From positions 1 through 64,000 of the forward strand of contig JAYNIR010000011.1 in NCBI GenBank assembly GCA_038109305.1: 64,000 nucleotides of DNA. The letters run 5' to 3'. This document shows positions 17,857-26,336 of the stretch, piece after piece. The notes beneath the pieces were generated by a model. The model did no database searches. It was not told where the DNA came from and saw nothing but the letters and a program-made list of their open reading frames with translations. Every line of letters begins with the position of its first letter. Positions within the stretch are counted from its first letter, which is position 1. Both the position numbers and the translations under genes were made by a program. This DNA is from UBA1479 sp038109305 (GTDB lineage: Bacteria > Pseudomonadota > Alphaproteobacteria > Rhodospirillales > Casp-alpha2).

Positions 17857-18681
17857 TCCAGCGGCGCGTTGTCGGGGACGATCCCGCCGGGCGTCATGGC
17901 GAAGGACATAGTCCTGCGTATTCTTGCCGACCCGTTCGTTCGAAATGGAGGCGGCATCGGACGGGTGTTCGAGTTTTCCGGCCCCGCCGCATCCCAACTC
18001 TCGACGGACGAACGGGCGACCCTGACCAATATGACCGCGGAAATGGGCGGTCTCACGGGCATATTCATACCCGATGACGAAACAACCCGTTTTCTCAAGG
18101 AACGGCGGGGGATCAACGTCACGATTGAGCGCTGAATGACGAGCGATCCAGGCGCGGCCTTCGCCCACGAAATCAAGATCGACTGTAACGGTCTTTCCCC
18201 CATGCTGGCCTTGCCGGGCGATCCGGGAAACGGCCGTCCGGTGTCGGACATGGACGAACCGGTCAGTGTTCATATTGCCTACGGCGGCTCCTGCACCGCC
18301 GGCAAGCGGGAGGATTTCGACGGGTATCACCAGGTTCTGAAATGGGTGGCGGACCAAGGGCTGAAAGTGCCGGACGGCGTAAAACTGTACCTGCAGTTCG
18401 GCACCACCGCCGTCAGGGACTATTGCCGGGATCGCGGTTACCTGGACGCGTTCGAAAAGGTCGGCGCGGAAATTTTGAACCCCGCCTGCGGCGCCTGCGC
18501 CGGGTGCGGGCCGGGGCTATCCGTCACGGCGGATCAAGTGACCATCAGCGCCATCAACCGGAATTTCCCCGGCCGGTCGGGGCCGGGCAAGGTCTGGCTG
18601 GCAAGCCCCATGACCGTCGCCGCCAGCGCCATTGCCGGCCGGATCACCTCGTTTGCGGACTTGCAGCGGAAATCGGCTTGA
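17857..18681 (+). pseudogene. Aconitase-superfamily hydratase remnant, 5'-truncated with internal TGA
   Basis: The frame enters aconitase/3-isopropylmalate dehydratase large-subunit sequence at SSGALSGTIPPGVMAKDIVL and runs to LSTDERATLTNMTAEMGG and a TGA at 18133-18135, where related proteins often have Trp. It resumes in the same frame at MTSDPGAAFAHEIKIDCNGL and continues to the end through the iron-sulfur Cys region NPACGACAGCGPG and INRNFPGRSGPGKVWLASP. The N-terminal third of the enzyme, including the first cluster Cys, is missing, and the sodC terminator abuts the break. A catalytically useless relic is most likely. Confidence 0.78.
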
Positions 18682-18794
18682 TGGCCGGGCCCGGCGCCTG
18701 AGGGGCGAACAAAAAAACGCGTTTTCTGTTCGACGCAAATCCACCTACGCGCCACAGATGAGGGCGCTGCGGGGTCAATTGAGTTTTTTGTCCG

Positions 18795-18838
18795 CGCAAA
18801 GCCACTTCCGCGAGCCTGCTGCCCGCTCAGGTTTTGCG
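18795..18838 (-). repeat. Small interspersed repeat, copy A
   Basis: 44-bp element with ends CGCAAAGCC and GGTTTTGCG that can pair as an inverted repeat (one G-T). It is 38/44 identical to copy B 18 bp downstream. On the minus strand it reads CGCAAAACCTGAG...AGTGGCTTTGCG, the form shared with copies C (44049) and D (59982). It lies between the convergent aconitase remnant and the SDR gene. Confidence 0.75.
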
Positions 18839-18856
18839 GTCCACTTTATTTATTTG

Positions 18857-18900
18857 CGTAAAGCCACTTTCACGGGCCTGCTGCCCGCTCGGGTTTTGCA
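18857..18900 (-). repeat. Small interspersed repeat, copy B
   Basis: 44-bp near-copy of element A in direct orientation, with ends CGTAAAGCC and GGTTTTGCA and the shared centre CCTGCTGCCCGCTC. The whole 311-bp gap 18682-18992 contains these two copies, a possible decayed third copy (CGCAAATCCACC near 18739) and the R1 module at 18921, and no gene. Confidence 0.75.
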
Positions 18901-18920
18901 AATAACTGGGCCATCGAGGT

Positions 18921-18951
18921 CCCGCGAAGCGTGAGCGGAGCGAAAGCCAAG
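18921..18951 (+). repeat. Dispersed repeat module R1
   Basis: CCCGCGAAGCGTGAGCGGAG followed by CGAAAGCCAAG. A close match occurs on the minus strand at 36656-36684 (CCCGCGTAGCGTAAGCGGAG CGAGCCAAG). Both lie in intergenic hairpin-rich DNA beside other repeat elements. Confidence 0.6.
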
Positions 18952-18992
18952 CGAGCGGAGAAAGCGCCCGGCGACTGAGGGGCAAATATAAG

Positions 18993-19751
18993 TTACCCCC
19001 GCGCGATCCACGGCATCTTGTCGGCGTTGATGATCATCGACTGCACCACCGTGCCGCGGGGCCGGTTGGCCATGAACAAGACCGCCTCGCCCACTTGTTC
19101 CGCAGGCATACGGGGTTCCGGTTTTTTGGTGCCGTCGGCCTGTTTGACGCCGTCGGTCATGCGCGCCGTCATCGGCGTGACGGCGTTGCCGATGTCGATC
19201 TGGGTGACGTTGATGTCGTACTTGCGGCCGTCCAGCGATGCGGTCTTGGTCATCCCCGAGACCGCATGCTTGGACGCGGTGTAGGCGATTGAGTCCGGGC
19301 GGGGTACATGGGCCGAGATCGAGCCGTTGTTGATGATCAGCCCGCCCATGGGTTTCTGATCCTTCATCACGCGGAAGGCTTCCTGAATGCAGAGGAACAT
19401 GCCGGTGACGTTGACGTCGATCACCTGGCGCCATTTTTCCACCTCCAGGTCCTCAAGCAAAATCCCCGGCGCGTTGCCGCCCGCGTTGTTGAAGATCGCA
19501 TCCAGCCGCCCGAAGGTTTTGACGGTCTGGTCGAACAGCGACTTCACTTGCGCCGGCTCGGCGACATCCGTCGGGATGACCAAGGCGCGGCCGCCCGCGT
19601 CGCCGGCCATGGACTTGGTTTCGTCCAACATTTCGGCCCGGCGGCCAGCGAGCGCAACGGACCAGCCGTCGGCCAACAAGGCTAGCGCGGCGGCCCGGCC
19701 GACGCCGGTCCCCGCACCCGTGACGATTGCGATTTTTGAGGTGGTTGTCAT
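18993..19751 (-). CDS. SDR-family oxidoreductase
   Basis: 252 residues with the classical cofactor motif IVTGAGTGVGRAAALALLAD, NNAGG, catalytic Ser in IINNGSISAHVP and YTASKHAVSGMTKTA. The C-terminus (GTVVQSMIINADKMPWIARG) is typical of SDRs annotated only as oxidoreductases. It is probably NADP-dependent given the Arg pair in ALAGRRAEM. Divergent to the cupin gene, with an 88-bp gap between the starts. Confidence 0.87.
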   Translation of the reverse strand: MTTTSKIAIVTGAGTGVGRAAALALLADGWSVALAGRRAEMLDETKSMAGDAGGRALVIPTDVAEPAQVKSLFDQTVKTFGRLDAIFNNAGGNAPGILLEDLEVEKWRQVIDVNVTGMFLCIQEAFRVMKDQKPMGGLIINNGSISAHVPRPDSIAYTASKHAVSGMTKTASLDGRKYDINVTQIDIGNAVTPMTARMTDGVKQADGTKKPEPRMPAEQVGEAVLFMANRPRGTVVQSMIINADKMPWIARG

Positions 19752-19839
19752 GGATCAATTCTTCCGATGGAATTATCTTTTATGGATGTGATAGCCTTAT
19801 AACCCACGAGATCAAGCAAACCCTCGGAGATTCTGTGAC

Positions 19840-20343
19840 ATGGCCTATACACTTGATAAAATGGCGTCGGAAATGAAGGCCGTGCTGAACAAGGGCGCCG
19901 GCCCGGCCGAATTGGAAGCGACCCGCCAACTGGTCGCCAAGGCGCTGAAAGACGAGGAATTCGTCGAAACCCATCTGGGCAAGAACGCCCAGGGCGAGCG
20001 CAACATCCTTTATGAAGATCCGGACCTGGGATTCTGCATCCTGGCGCATGTTTACAAGGGCGCCAAAACGTCGAAGCCCCACGACCACGGCCCGGGGTGG
20101 GCGATTTACGGCCAGGCCTTTGGCGAGACGAATATGAAGGATTACCAGATCGTCGAAAAGGGCAGCGGCGAAAAGCCGACCAAAGTCAAGGAAACCAAGG
20201 TCTACAAGCTGACCCCCGGCGACGCGCGGGTGTATCAAGTCGGCGACGTACACTGCCCGTTCCGGGAGAGCGAGACGCGGCTGATCCGTATCGAAAGCCA
20301 GAACATGGACCGGGTCGAGCGGACCAAGATTGAACTCGCCTGA
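19840..20343 (+). CDS. Cupin-fold protein (cysteine-dioxygenase-like)
   Basis: 167 residues. A cupin metal motif is visible as SKPHDHGPGWAIYGQAFGET, with a second-motif His near GDVHCPF. Length and pattern recall small cupins distantly related to cysteine dioxygenase, but the substrate cannot be assigned. GGAG precedes the ATG. It is followed by a strong bidirectional terminator. Confidence 0.75.
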   Translation: MAYTLDKMASEMKAVLNKGAGPAELEATRQLVAKALKDEEFVETHLGKNAQGERNILYEDPDLGFCILAHVYKGAKTSKPHDHGPGWAIYGQAFGETNMKDYQIVEKGSGEKPTKVKETKVYKLTPGDARVYQVGDVHCPFRESETRLIRIESQNMDRVERTKIELA

Positions 20344-20371
20344 CGCCGCTTTTAAATTCGGTTTCTGAAAT

Positions 20372-20400
20372 TGACGCGCCTGAATTTATCGGGCGCGTCA
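20372..20400. terminator. Bidirectional terminator
   Basis: Perfect 9-bp stem TGACGCGCC/GGCGCGTCA with an 11-nt AT-rich loop, followed by TTTAGG on the plus strand and ATTTCAG on the minus strand. It separates the convergent cupin and permease genes. Confidence 0.75.
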
Positions 20401-20435
20401 TTTAGGCGAAAATGCCGATTCTTTGCGGTATGGGC

Positions 20436-21536
20436 CTAGCCGAGGATGATCTGCGCTATCAGCCCGGCGGCGAACGAACCGCCGAGGCCGAGCGCGATGT
20501 ACCAGAGGAACGTCGGCTGTTTGACCAGCGCCCACACCGCCATGGCGGCGGGGATCGAGGTGACGCCGCCGGCGATCATGAAGGCCATGGCCGGGCCAGG
20601 CGCCATACCCAGGTCCATCAGCCCGTCGACCGTCGGGATGGCGGCGAAGCCGTTGAGGTACGCCGGGATACCGACCAAAACGCTAGCCGGGATTGTCCAC
20701 CATTCGTTGCCACCGAGATAGCGCCCGACCTGATCGGCGGGGATGTAGGCGACCATCAGGCTTTCGATGACAAAGGCCAGCGTCAGCCACTTGAACAGGA
20801 ACCAGCCGGTGTCCCAGCTTTGCGTGCGGAACTGGCCCACCCGGTCCGTTTCATGCCAAAATCGCCATTGCACCGGTTCGTCCACCAGCGCCTTTTTGCG
20901 GGCGCCGCAGCAGGACGAAACGACACCCTTCAACGGTTCGGCGAAGGCGCCCCGCGCGACCATCCAATGGGTCGCGTAGCCGGCGGCAAGCCCCATGACG
21001 GCGGCGGCGGCGGCCTTGAACACGGTGAACGGCAGGCCGAACACGGCGGCCATGAGGATGAAAATCTGCGGATCCATCAAGGGCGAGGCAATCCAGAACG
21101 CCATCACCGGTGCCAATGGAACTCCCGCCGCCAACAGGCTCGCGATGATCGGCACGACGCCGCAGGAACAGAACGGCGACACCGCACCGATGACGGCGGC
21201 GAGGAAAATCGCCGTCATGGGCCGGGCCTGAAACGCGACGGCGATCTGTTTGTCCAGCCCGGTCGCACGGGTCCACGCGGCGGCCAGAACGGACAGCAAG
21301 AAGAACGGCGCGATGAAGGCATAGGCGTTTAGCACGAAGAAGACGCTTTTCACCGCCTGATCCCAGACAAGCACCGCGAGGATGCCGAGGATCGCGCCTG
21401 TCGTCAGCAAGACCCGGTCGGCCTTGGCGAGCCACGCCGGTATTCCGCCGCCAATGGATGACAGCGCGGACGGCAACGGTGACGCGGACGATGCGCCGGT
21501 TTCGGGTTGTGGTGACTGCAGGATGGTTTCGCTCAT
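20436..21536 (-). CDS. Permease of the ArsP/DUF318 family
   Basis: 366 residues with about ten transmembrane segments in two halves. The first has SPFCSCGVVPIIASLLAAGV, the conserved CSCG motif thought to bind the exported metal or organoarsenical. The linker holds a further Cys pair (VVSSCCGARKKALVDEP). The second half has GIPAYLNGFAAIPTVDGLMD. It sits 10 bp downstream of an ArsR-type regulator in the same operon, which supports a metal/metalloid-induced export role. The exact ion is not readable. Confidence 0.85.
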   Translation of the reverse strand: MSETILQSPQPETGASSASPLPSALSSIGGGIPAWLAKADRVLLTTGAILGILAVLVWDQAVKSVFFVLNAYAFIAPFFLLSVLAAAWTRATGLDKQIAVAFQARPMTAIFLAAVIGAVSPFCSCGVVPIIASLLAAGVPLAPVMAFWIASPLMDPQIFILMAAVFGLPFTVFKAAAAAVMGLAAGYATHWMVARGAFAEPLKGVVSSCCGARKKALVDEPVQWRFWHETDRVGQFRTQSWDTGWFLFKWLTLAFVIESLMVAYIPADQVGRYLGGNEWWTIPASVLVGIPAYLNGFAAIPTVDGLMDLGMAPGPAMAFMIAGGVTSIPAAMAVWALVKQPTFLWYIALGLGGSFAAGLIAQIILG

Positions 21537-21546
21537 GTCAGCTCCG

Positions 21547-21879
21547 TCAATTGCTGGCGGCCTTGGCCCGCACGGCCGGGTCGCACGACGTGGTCACGCC
21601 GGCGCAGCATTCGTCGGCCAAAAATCCGATCAGCGCGTGCATGGCCGCGAAGTTGGCGCGGCAGCGAAGCGCCCGGCCCTGGCGTTCCTGCACCACCAGA
21701 TCGGCCCACACCAGGTGGGAGATATGATGCGAGAGCGTCGAGCCCGGAATTTTCAGGTGTTCCTGGATTTCGCCGACGGTCAGCCCGTCCTCCCCCGCCT
21801 TGACCAGCAGCCGGAAAGCTTCGAGCCGGTGGGGATTACCGAGTTCGGCCAACTGTTTTGCGGCGGCGTCCGTATCCAT
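21547..21879 (-). CDS. ArsR-family transcriptional regulator
   Basis: 110 residues from MDTDAAAKQLAELGNPHRLE (a longer start exists at 21897). The winged helix contains GLTVGEIQEHLKIPGSTLSHHISHL, the recognition helix. Near the C-terminus DECCAG and TTSCDP provide three Cys that could sense metal. An inverted repeat upstream (21919) is the likely operator. It is first gene of the operon with the permease. Confidence 0.88.
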   Translation of the reverse strand: MDTDAAAKQLAELGNPHRLEAFRLLVKAGEDGLTVGEIQEHLKIPGSTLSHHISHLVWADLVVQERQGRALRCRANFAAMHALIGFLADECCAGVTTSCDPAVRAKAASN

Positions 21880-21918
21880 GGCCTTTATATACGGCATCGG
21901 CGGCGGCTCAGCAACTAT

Positions 21919-21938
21919 ATTTCTAGAATTATCGAAAT
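21919..21938. promoter_or_regulatory. Probable ArsR operator
   Basis: ATTTCTA-GAATTA-TCGAAAT is an imperfect inverted repeat (arms ATTTCKA/TMGAAAT) in an AT-rich patch 22 bp upstream of the longer arsR start and 40 bp upstream of the shorter. Position and form suit ArsR autoregulation. Confidence 0.6.
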
Positions 21939-22132
21939 TGAATTCGAGGCGCCGGATGTCAGTCTATCGAATCGCTGCAGGGCGGATCATCGAGGTGGAG
22001 GAAAACAATAGGCGCGCGGTCAGCGCGCACACCGCTATAGTCATTTCCACTTTCGGCCAGCTTGATACGTCCGGCCGAAAGGACGAGACTTCAGCGCTTG
22101 ATGCTCGACTTCACCCCGGTCGGGAGGCCCCG

Positions 22133-22696
22133 TTGAACAACCTGATCCGCGAAGTGCCCCCGTCGCCGCGGAACGGCGCCGACTTTTAAATAAAATCGAC
22201 GTTCATCAACCCCGACGCCGTGACCATCGAGGCACACCGCTGGCTGCTGGAATAGTGGAACTGGCTGCGCGGCAAGCGCTTCGCGCTGACGTGTAAGGAA
22301 ATCGCCCTGCACGAATTTCCGCCGCAGGTGATCCCGTTCATCAACGTCACCGACATCACCGCGGTGCCGCTGGTCGCGGTCTATCGGTTTTGGGGCACTG
22401 GATTGACGGCGGCGATCGGCGGCGATTTCACCGGGCGGTCGCCGACCGACGTGCCGCCCCGCGCCATCGGCCTGAGCGCCCGCGGCGGATGCGGGCGGCT
22501 GGTCAAAGAAAAAGTCCCGCACTGCGAATTGAAACAGTTTCAGACCCTCCGGCGCGTGACGATTCTGCGGGTGCTGTGCTCCAACGATGGCTAGACGGTG
22601 TCCCAGGGGATATCGCTGTATCAATTCCAGCACGTCGACGCGAACGGCAGCCTGACCGCGTTTTTCGACGAGATCTTCAACCCGCTTTCGGATTGA
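22133..22696 (+). pseudogene. PAS-domain (PAS_5-like) protein with three in-frame stops
   Basis: One frame of 187 codons starts at TTG 22133, six bases after CGGGAGG. Stops lie at 22187 (TAA), 22253 (TAG) and 22592 (TAG); the frame then ends at TGA 22694. Between them the sequence fits PAS_5: AHRWLLE[stop]WNWLRGKRFA, EIALHEFPPQVIPFINVTDI, VYRFWGTGLTAAIGGDFTG. No indel is needed, so only point changes separate it from an intact gene. Upstream, 21940-22132 holds no recognisable gene. Confidence 0.78.
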
Positions 22697-22723
22697 ACCG
22701 GGTAAACCGGATCGTCCCGGCCG

Positions 22724-23566
22724 TCACCCGGCCTTGATGAATGGCCGTTCGCCGCCGGCGGTGGTCCGGTGCATGCGGCGCGGCATGGTCTGGTCGTAAT
22801 CGCGGACCGCGTAATGCATGGTCGCCCGGTTGTCCCACATGACCAGGTCGCCAACCCGCCAGCTGTGCCGGTAGACCAGTTCCGGCCGCGTCGCCTGGGT
22901 TATCAGGTAATCCAGGATCGGCTTGCTCTCTTCGACCGCCATGCCGTCGAACCCTATGGTGAAGAACGCATTGACGAACAACGCCTGACGGCCGGTGTTC
23001 GGATGGGTGCGGACGGCGGGGTGGCTGATCGGCGGCGGCACGTAGACGATCTGTGGCGAGTCGGTATCCGGTTCCGCCAGGTTGCGCTGGCGGATCGCGT
23101 CGGCGGTGTGCAGCGCGTTCAATCCCGTCAGGCAGACACGCATACCCGGCGACAAATCCTCGAACGCCCGGTACATGTTGCAGAACAGCGTATCGCCCCG
23201 GCCCTCGGGAACGATCTTGGCGTGCAGGAACGACACCGCCGGCGGTTTTTCCGATGCCGAAATGTCGGAATGCCAAAAGTCGTTTCGCGCCCCGCGCTTG
23301 TCGGGGCGGTTTTCCAGGATGATGACTTCGGGCGTGTCTTCGAACCCGACGCGGGCGCCGTAGGGATGCGGTTCCGCCGGCCCGAACTTTTGCGAAAACC
23401 GGCTTTGCTGGGCGGGGGTCAGATCCTGGTTCGGAAACACCAGCACCAGATGATCGTGGAATGCCTGAATGACGGCATCGAAGGTTTCGTTGTCCAGGCC
23501 TTCGGACAAGTCGACGCCGGTGATCTCGGCGCCTATGCAGCCGGTTTTCGGGGTGACTGTGATCAT
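22724..23566 (-). CDS. TauD/TfdA-family Fe(II)/2-oxoglutarate dioxygenase
   Basis: 280 residues from MITVTPKTGCIGAEITGVDL; the start at 23566 has AGGAGG upstream. The facial triad is HSD in NDFWHSDISASEKPP and the distal His in RATMHYAVRDY; Arg in RRMHRTTAGG would bind 2-oxoglutarate. Family members release sulfite from taurine or open other small molecules; substrate residues do not allow a choice. It is 20 kb from xsc, so a taurine role is possible but unsupported by linkage. Confidence 0.88.
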   Translation of the reverse strand: MITVTPKTGCIGAEITGVDLSEGLDNETFDAVIQAFHDHLVLVFPNQDLTPAQQSRFSQKFGPAEPHPYGARVGFEDTPEVIILENRPDKRGARNDFWHSDISASEKPPAVSFLHAKIVPEGRGDTLFCNMYRAFEDLSPGMRVCLTGLNALHTADAIRQRNLAEPDTDSPQIVYVPPPISHPAVRTHPNTGRQALFVNAFFTIGFDGMAVEESKPILDYLITQATRPELVYRHSWRVGDLVMWDNRATMHYAVRDYDQTMPRRMHRTTAGGERPFIKAG

Positions 23567-23591
23567 TGGAATGCGCCTCCTGGCGGGTAGA

Positions 23592-24110
23592 TTATCTTTG
23601 GCGGGCTTTCCGCACCGGGGTTCCATCCCGGCTTTTGGGCCAGTTGACTTCGGCCCGGCGCAACATGACCGCGATAGGATCATTCTTACCCCGCTTTAAC
23701 GCGTAATCCAATGCCCGGCGACCCCAGGCGTCAATAAACCAAGGGTCGGCCCCGCTGGCCAGAAGATAGGCGGCGACCTGCCCATGGCCGCCGTCCGCCG
23801 CTAACATCAAAGGCGTCACTTTATAGCCGTCCTGCCAGTCGACGACGGCGCCCGCCCGGACCAGAGCGTCGGCCATCCGCAGGTCTCCCGCCAGGGCGGC
23901 GAAGGTCAGGGGCGCGTTCCACCGGGGGTCGACCACATTGGGGTCGGCGCCCGCCTGCAACAGGCCAACCACGCGGTTCAAATCCCCCGCCGCCGCGGCG
24001 CGGACCAGATCGAGCGTCGTCTGCGTCGCCGGCAGGTCGGCACCGCGCACGGGCGCCGACAGGCACAAAACCAGGACCGAAACCGCGATGAAGGTCTGAA
24101 AAAGCTGCAT
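23592..24110 (-). CDS. Secreted ankyrin-repeat protein
   Basis: 172 residues with a signal peptide ending near APVRGADLP. Three to four ankyrin repeats follow: DLVRAAAAGDLNRVVGLLQA, APLTFAALAGDLRMADALVR, TPLMLAADGGHGQVAAYLLA, and a partial last repeat. This implies a periplasmic protein-binding role. It ends 26 bp upstream of the dioxygenase start and is probably co-transcribed. Confidence 0.82.
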   Translation of the reverse strand: MQLFQTFIAVSVLVLCLSAPVRGADLPATQTTLDLVRAAAAGDLNRVVGLLQAGADPNVVDPRWNAPLTFAALAGDLRMADALVRAGAVVDWQDGYKVTPLMLAADGGHGQVAAYLLASGADPWFIDAWGRRALDYALKRGKNDPIAVMLRRAEVNWPKSRDGTPVRKARQR

Positions 24111-24260
24111 GGATGCTCCGCGACGGTGACGCCGGCAATTCACCCGCCAAAGGATACATCATTCGGTCCGGTCCGGGCAGCGGCCCCGCCGGTCGCCCGG
24201 CGCCCCGGGCGGGCGCTTAATAATCGCTTCATATCAATAGATTGGATGTTTTCTCCTGAA

Positions 24261-24310
24261 CCCGCGGGATTTTTGGCTATACTGGCCCGCGGGATTTTTG
24301 GCTATACTGG
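24261..24310 (+). repeat. Perfect 25-bp tandem duplication upstream of the CBS gene
   Basis: CCCGCGGGATTTTTGGCTAT + ACTGG occurs twice back to back (24261-24285 and 24286-24310) with no mismatch. Each copy contains TATACT, a good -10 hexamer, and a CCCGCGGG palindrome. The second -10 lies about 50 bp upstream of the CBS-gene ATG. Confidence 0.85.
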
Positions 24311-24356
24311 ACGGAATAAAAATAAGAACGGATAGGACCGGACGGGAGGTAGCGCA

Positions 24357-24794
24357 ATGAACGTGAAAACGATCCTGGGCCGCAAGGGTGGCAGCGTAAA
24401 AACCATTAAGACCGATGCCTCCGTGGGCGCGGCTGCAAAGATGCTGGGCGAAGCGAAGATCGGCGCCGTCGTCGTCTCGGACGACGGGGAGACCATTGCC
24501 GGCATTCTGTCGGAACGCGACATCGTCCGCGTCATGGGGTCGGGCGGCGCTTCGGCGCTGGACCTGCCGGTCTCCAAGGCGATGACCACCAATGTCGTGA
24601 CCTGCAAGCCCGATGACCGCATTGTCGAACTGATGAGCCTGATGACCCAGCGGCGCATCCGCCACTTGCCCGTGGTCGACGGCGGCAAGATGGCCGGTGT
24701 CATTTCCATCGGCGACGTGGTCAAGGAACGCATGGACGAGATCGAGCGCGATGCCGCCGCCATGCACGACTACATCACCGGCATGGGCGGCTGA
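24357..24794 (+). CDS. CBS-domain pair protein
   Basis: 145 residues made of two CBS domains (about 8-60 and 75-135), including GAVVVSDDGETIAGILSERD and MTQRRIRHLPVVDGGKMAGV. Such stand-alone pairs bind adenosyl ligands and act as regulators. A strong GGGAGGT precedes the ATG. Its promoter region carries a perfect 25-bp tandem duplication. The GST gene follows on the same strand after 52 bp. Confidence 0.88.
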   Translation: MNVKTILGRKGGSVKTIKTDASVGAAAKMLGEAKIGAVVVSDDGETIAGILSERDIVRVMGSGGASALDLPVSKAMTTNVVTCKPDDRIVELMSLMTQRRIRHLPVVDGGKMAGVISIGDVVKERMDEIERDAAAMHDYITGMGG

Positions 24795-24846
24795 GCACGC
24801 AAAGCCCGACCCCCGGAACCGCAAAGACCGTTAAGGCCGCACCCGC

Positions 24847-25602
24847 ATGGCGAAACTCGTTCTCTATCACGCCTGGGCGTCGTCGGCGTCGCGCAAGGTG
24901 CGTCTTTGTCTGCACGAAAAAGGCCTCGCGTTCGACGCCAATATCGTCGACTTGAACAAGTTCGAACACCATCAGGACTGGTACAAAAAACTGAACCCGT
25001 CGGGCATCGTGCCGGCGCTGATGGTTGACGGCAAACCGCTGGTTGAAAGCAACTTCATCAACGAATACATGGACGAAACCTATCCCGAACCGGCGCTGCG
25101 CCCAGAAAACCCGATGCTTCTTCACGACATGCGGTTGTGGGCCAAATATATCGACGACACCTGCCTGCCGGCCATCCAGAAACACAACTGGATGCATCAC
25201 TTCCACCCCATGGCGCGGGAATGGTCGGATGCGGAACTGGAACGGCGTCTTGCCGCCATTCCGACGGAAAACCGCCGCCATGTTTGGTACCGCATGGCGC
25301 GAGACCCCTATACGGCGGAAGAATTGGAAACGGCTTTGAACATCCTCCGCGACATGATGGACCGGATCGAAGCGCGGGTCGCCGCCACCGGCTTCGTCAA
25401 CGGAAATACATATTCCCTTGCCGACATTGCCGCCGCACCCTACGTCATCCGCCTGGAAGAACTGTCACCCGATGACGTATCCGACAAAAAACGCCCGGCT
25501 TCGGCCCAATGGTGGCAGGCGTTGAAGGCGCGCCCGGCATACGCCGCCGCGCACATGGAACCGTTCAACGACCAATGCCAGACCGGATGGGAGCCCTGTT
25601 GA
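24847..25602 (+). CDS. Glutathione S-transferase family protein
   Basis: 251 residues. The N-terminal thioredoxin-fold begins LVLYHAWASSASRKVRLCLH, with the Ser of the ASSAS turn as likely catalytic residue, and includes LNPSGIVPALMVDGKPLVES (cis-Pro plus ES for glutathione). The helical C-terminal domain contains SLADIAAAPYVIRLEEL. It is longer than the usual 200-220 residues because of an insertion around HNWMHHFHPMAREW. Substrate unknown. Confidence 0.87.
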   Translation: MAKLVLYHAWASSASRKVRLCLHEKGLAFDANIVDLNKFEHHQDWYKKLNPSGIVPALMVDGKPLVESNFINEYMDETYPEPALRPENPMLLHDMRLWAKYIDDTCLPAIQKHNWMHHFHPMAREWSDAELERRLAAIPTENRRHVWYRMARDPYTAEELETALNILRDMMDRIEARVAATGFVNGNTYSLADIAAAPYVIRLEELSPDDVSDKKRPASAQWWQALKARPAYAAAHMEPFNDQCQTGWEPC

Positions 25603-25685
25603 GCGGCCGGACAACCTCATGGCGTCCGGCGGGGCGCGCCTCAGCAAGCGACCCGAACATGTGACAAGTGCAAGTGAGACTGCCT

Positions 25686-26329
25686 ATGGCCGACACCGAC
25701 TACCGCCCGCAAATCTTCGACGTGAACGACCTGAACGCGGCCATGCGGATCATCCTGACGCCGGAAGGCGGCCATGCGCTGGAAGAACGGTGGCAATCGG
25801 AAACCCCGCCCATGGCGGACCTGCTGGCCGAGCGGCTCGCCCCCGAAGCAGACCAGACCGTGATCGATTACGGGTGCGGCGTCGGCCGCGTCACCAAGGA
25901 ACTGATGGCGCGCCGCCCGCGCAACATGATCAGCATCGACATCAGCCCGTCCATGCGGGCGCTGTCACACATGTTTTGCCGGAACGACGCATTTTTTCCT
26001 GTTCTCGCCAAGCGCTGGGCGCGCCGGCGGCGAACGGCCCCGTCGCCGATTTCGCCTACGCCGTCTGGGTCCTGCAGTATACGGAAACCCCGACGGACGA
26101 CATCGCGCTAATATACAAGGCGCTTCGCCCCGGGGGGAAATTTCTGATCCTCAACCTGTGCCACCGCTGCGTGCCGACACGGGGCGGCTGGCGGGACGAT
26201 GGCATCGACATCCGCGCATTGCTGTCGGAAACGTTCGCCGATGAGGAAGACATCCCGCCGCCCAAGGGCGCGGTGACCGACGCCGCTCAGCCGGTGACGT
26301 TCTGCGCTGTCTACACCAAAGCAGCATAA
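25686..26329 (+). pseudogene. Class I SAM methyltransferase, frameshifted
   Basis: Starts MADTDYRPQIFDVNDLNAAM with motif I VIDYGCGVGRVTKELMARRP, runs to RNDAFF, then loses frame in a six-T run (25992-25997). Adding one T gives FFSCSRQALG and continues to ADFAYAVWVLQYTETPTDDI and ALRPGGKFLILNLCH. The second half ends at 26329. The lesion is a single base in a homopolymer, so either a recent mutation or a sequence error. Convergent with queE, 7 bp away. Confidence 0.82.
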
Positions 26330-26336
26330 GCCCGCG

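Noticed and set aside
22724..23566. TauD-like gene as part of a taurine operon with xsc
   Set aside because: It is over 20 kb from xsc, in a different transcription unit with an ankyrin-repeat gene, so linkage gives no support.
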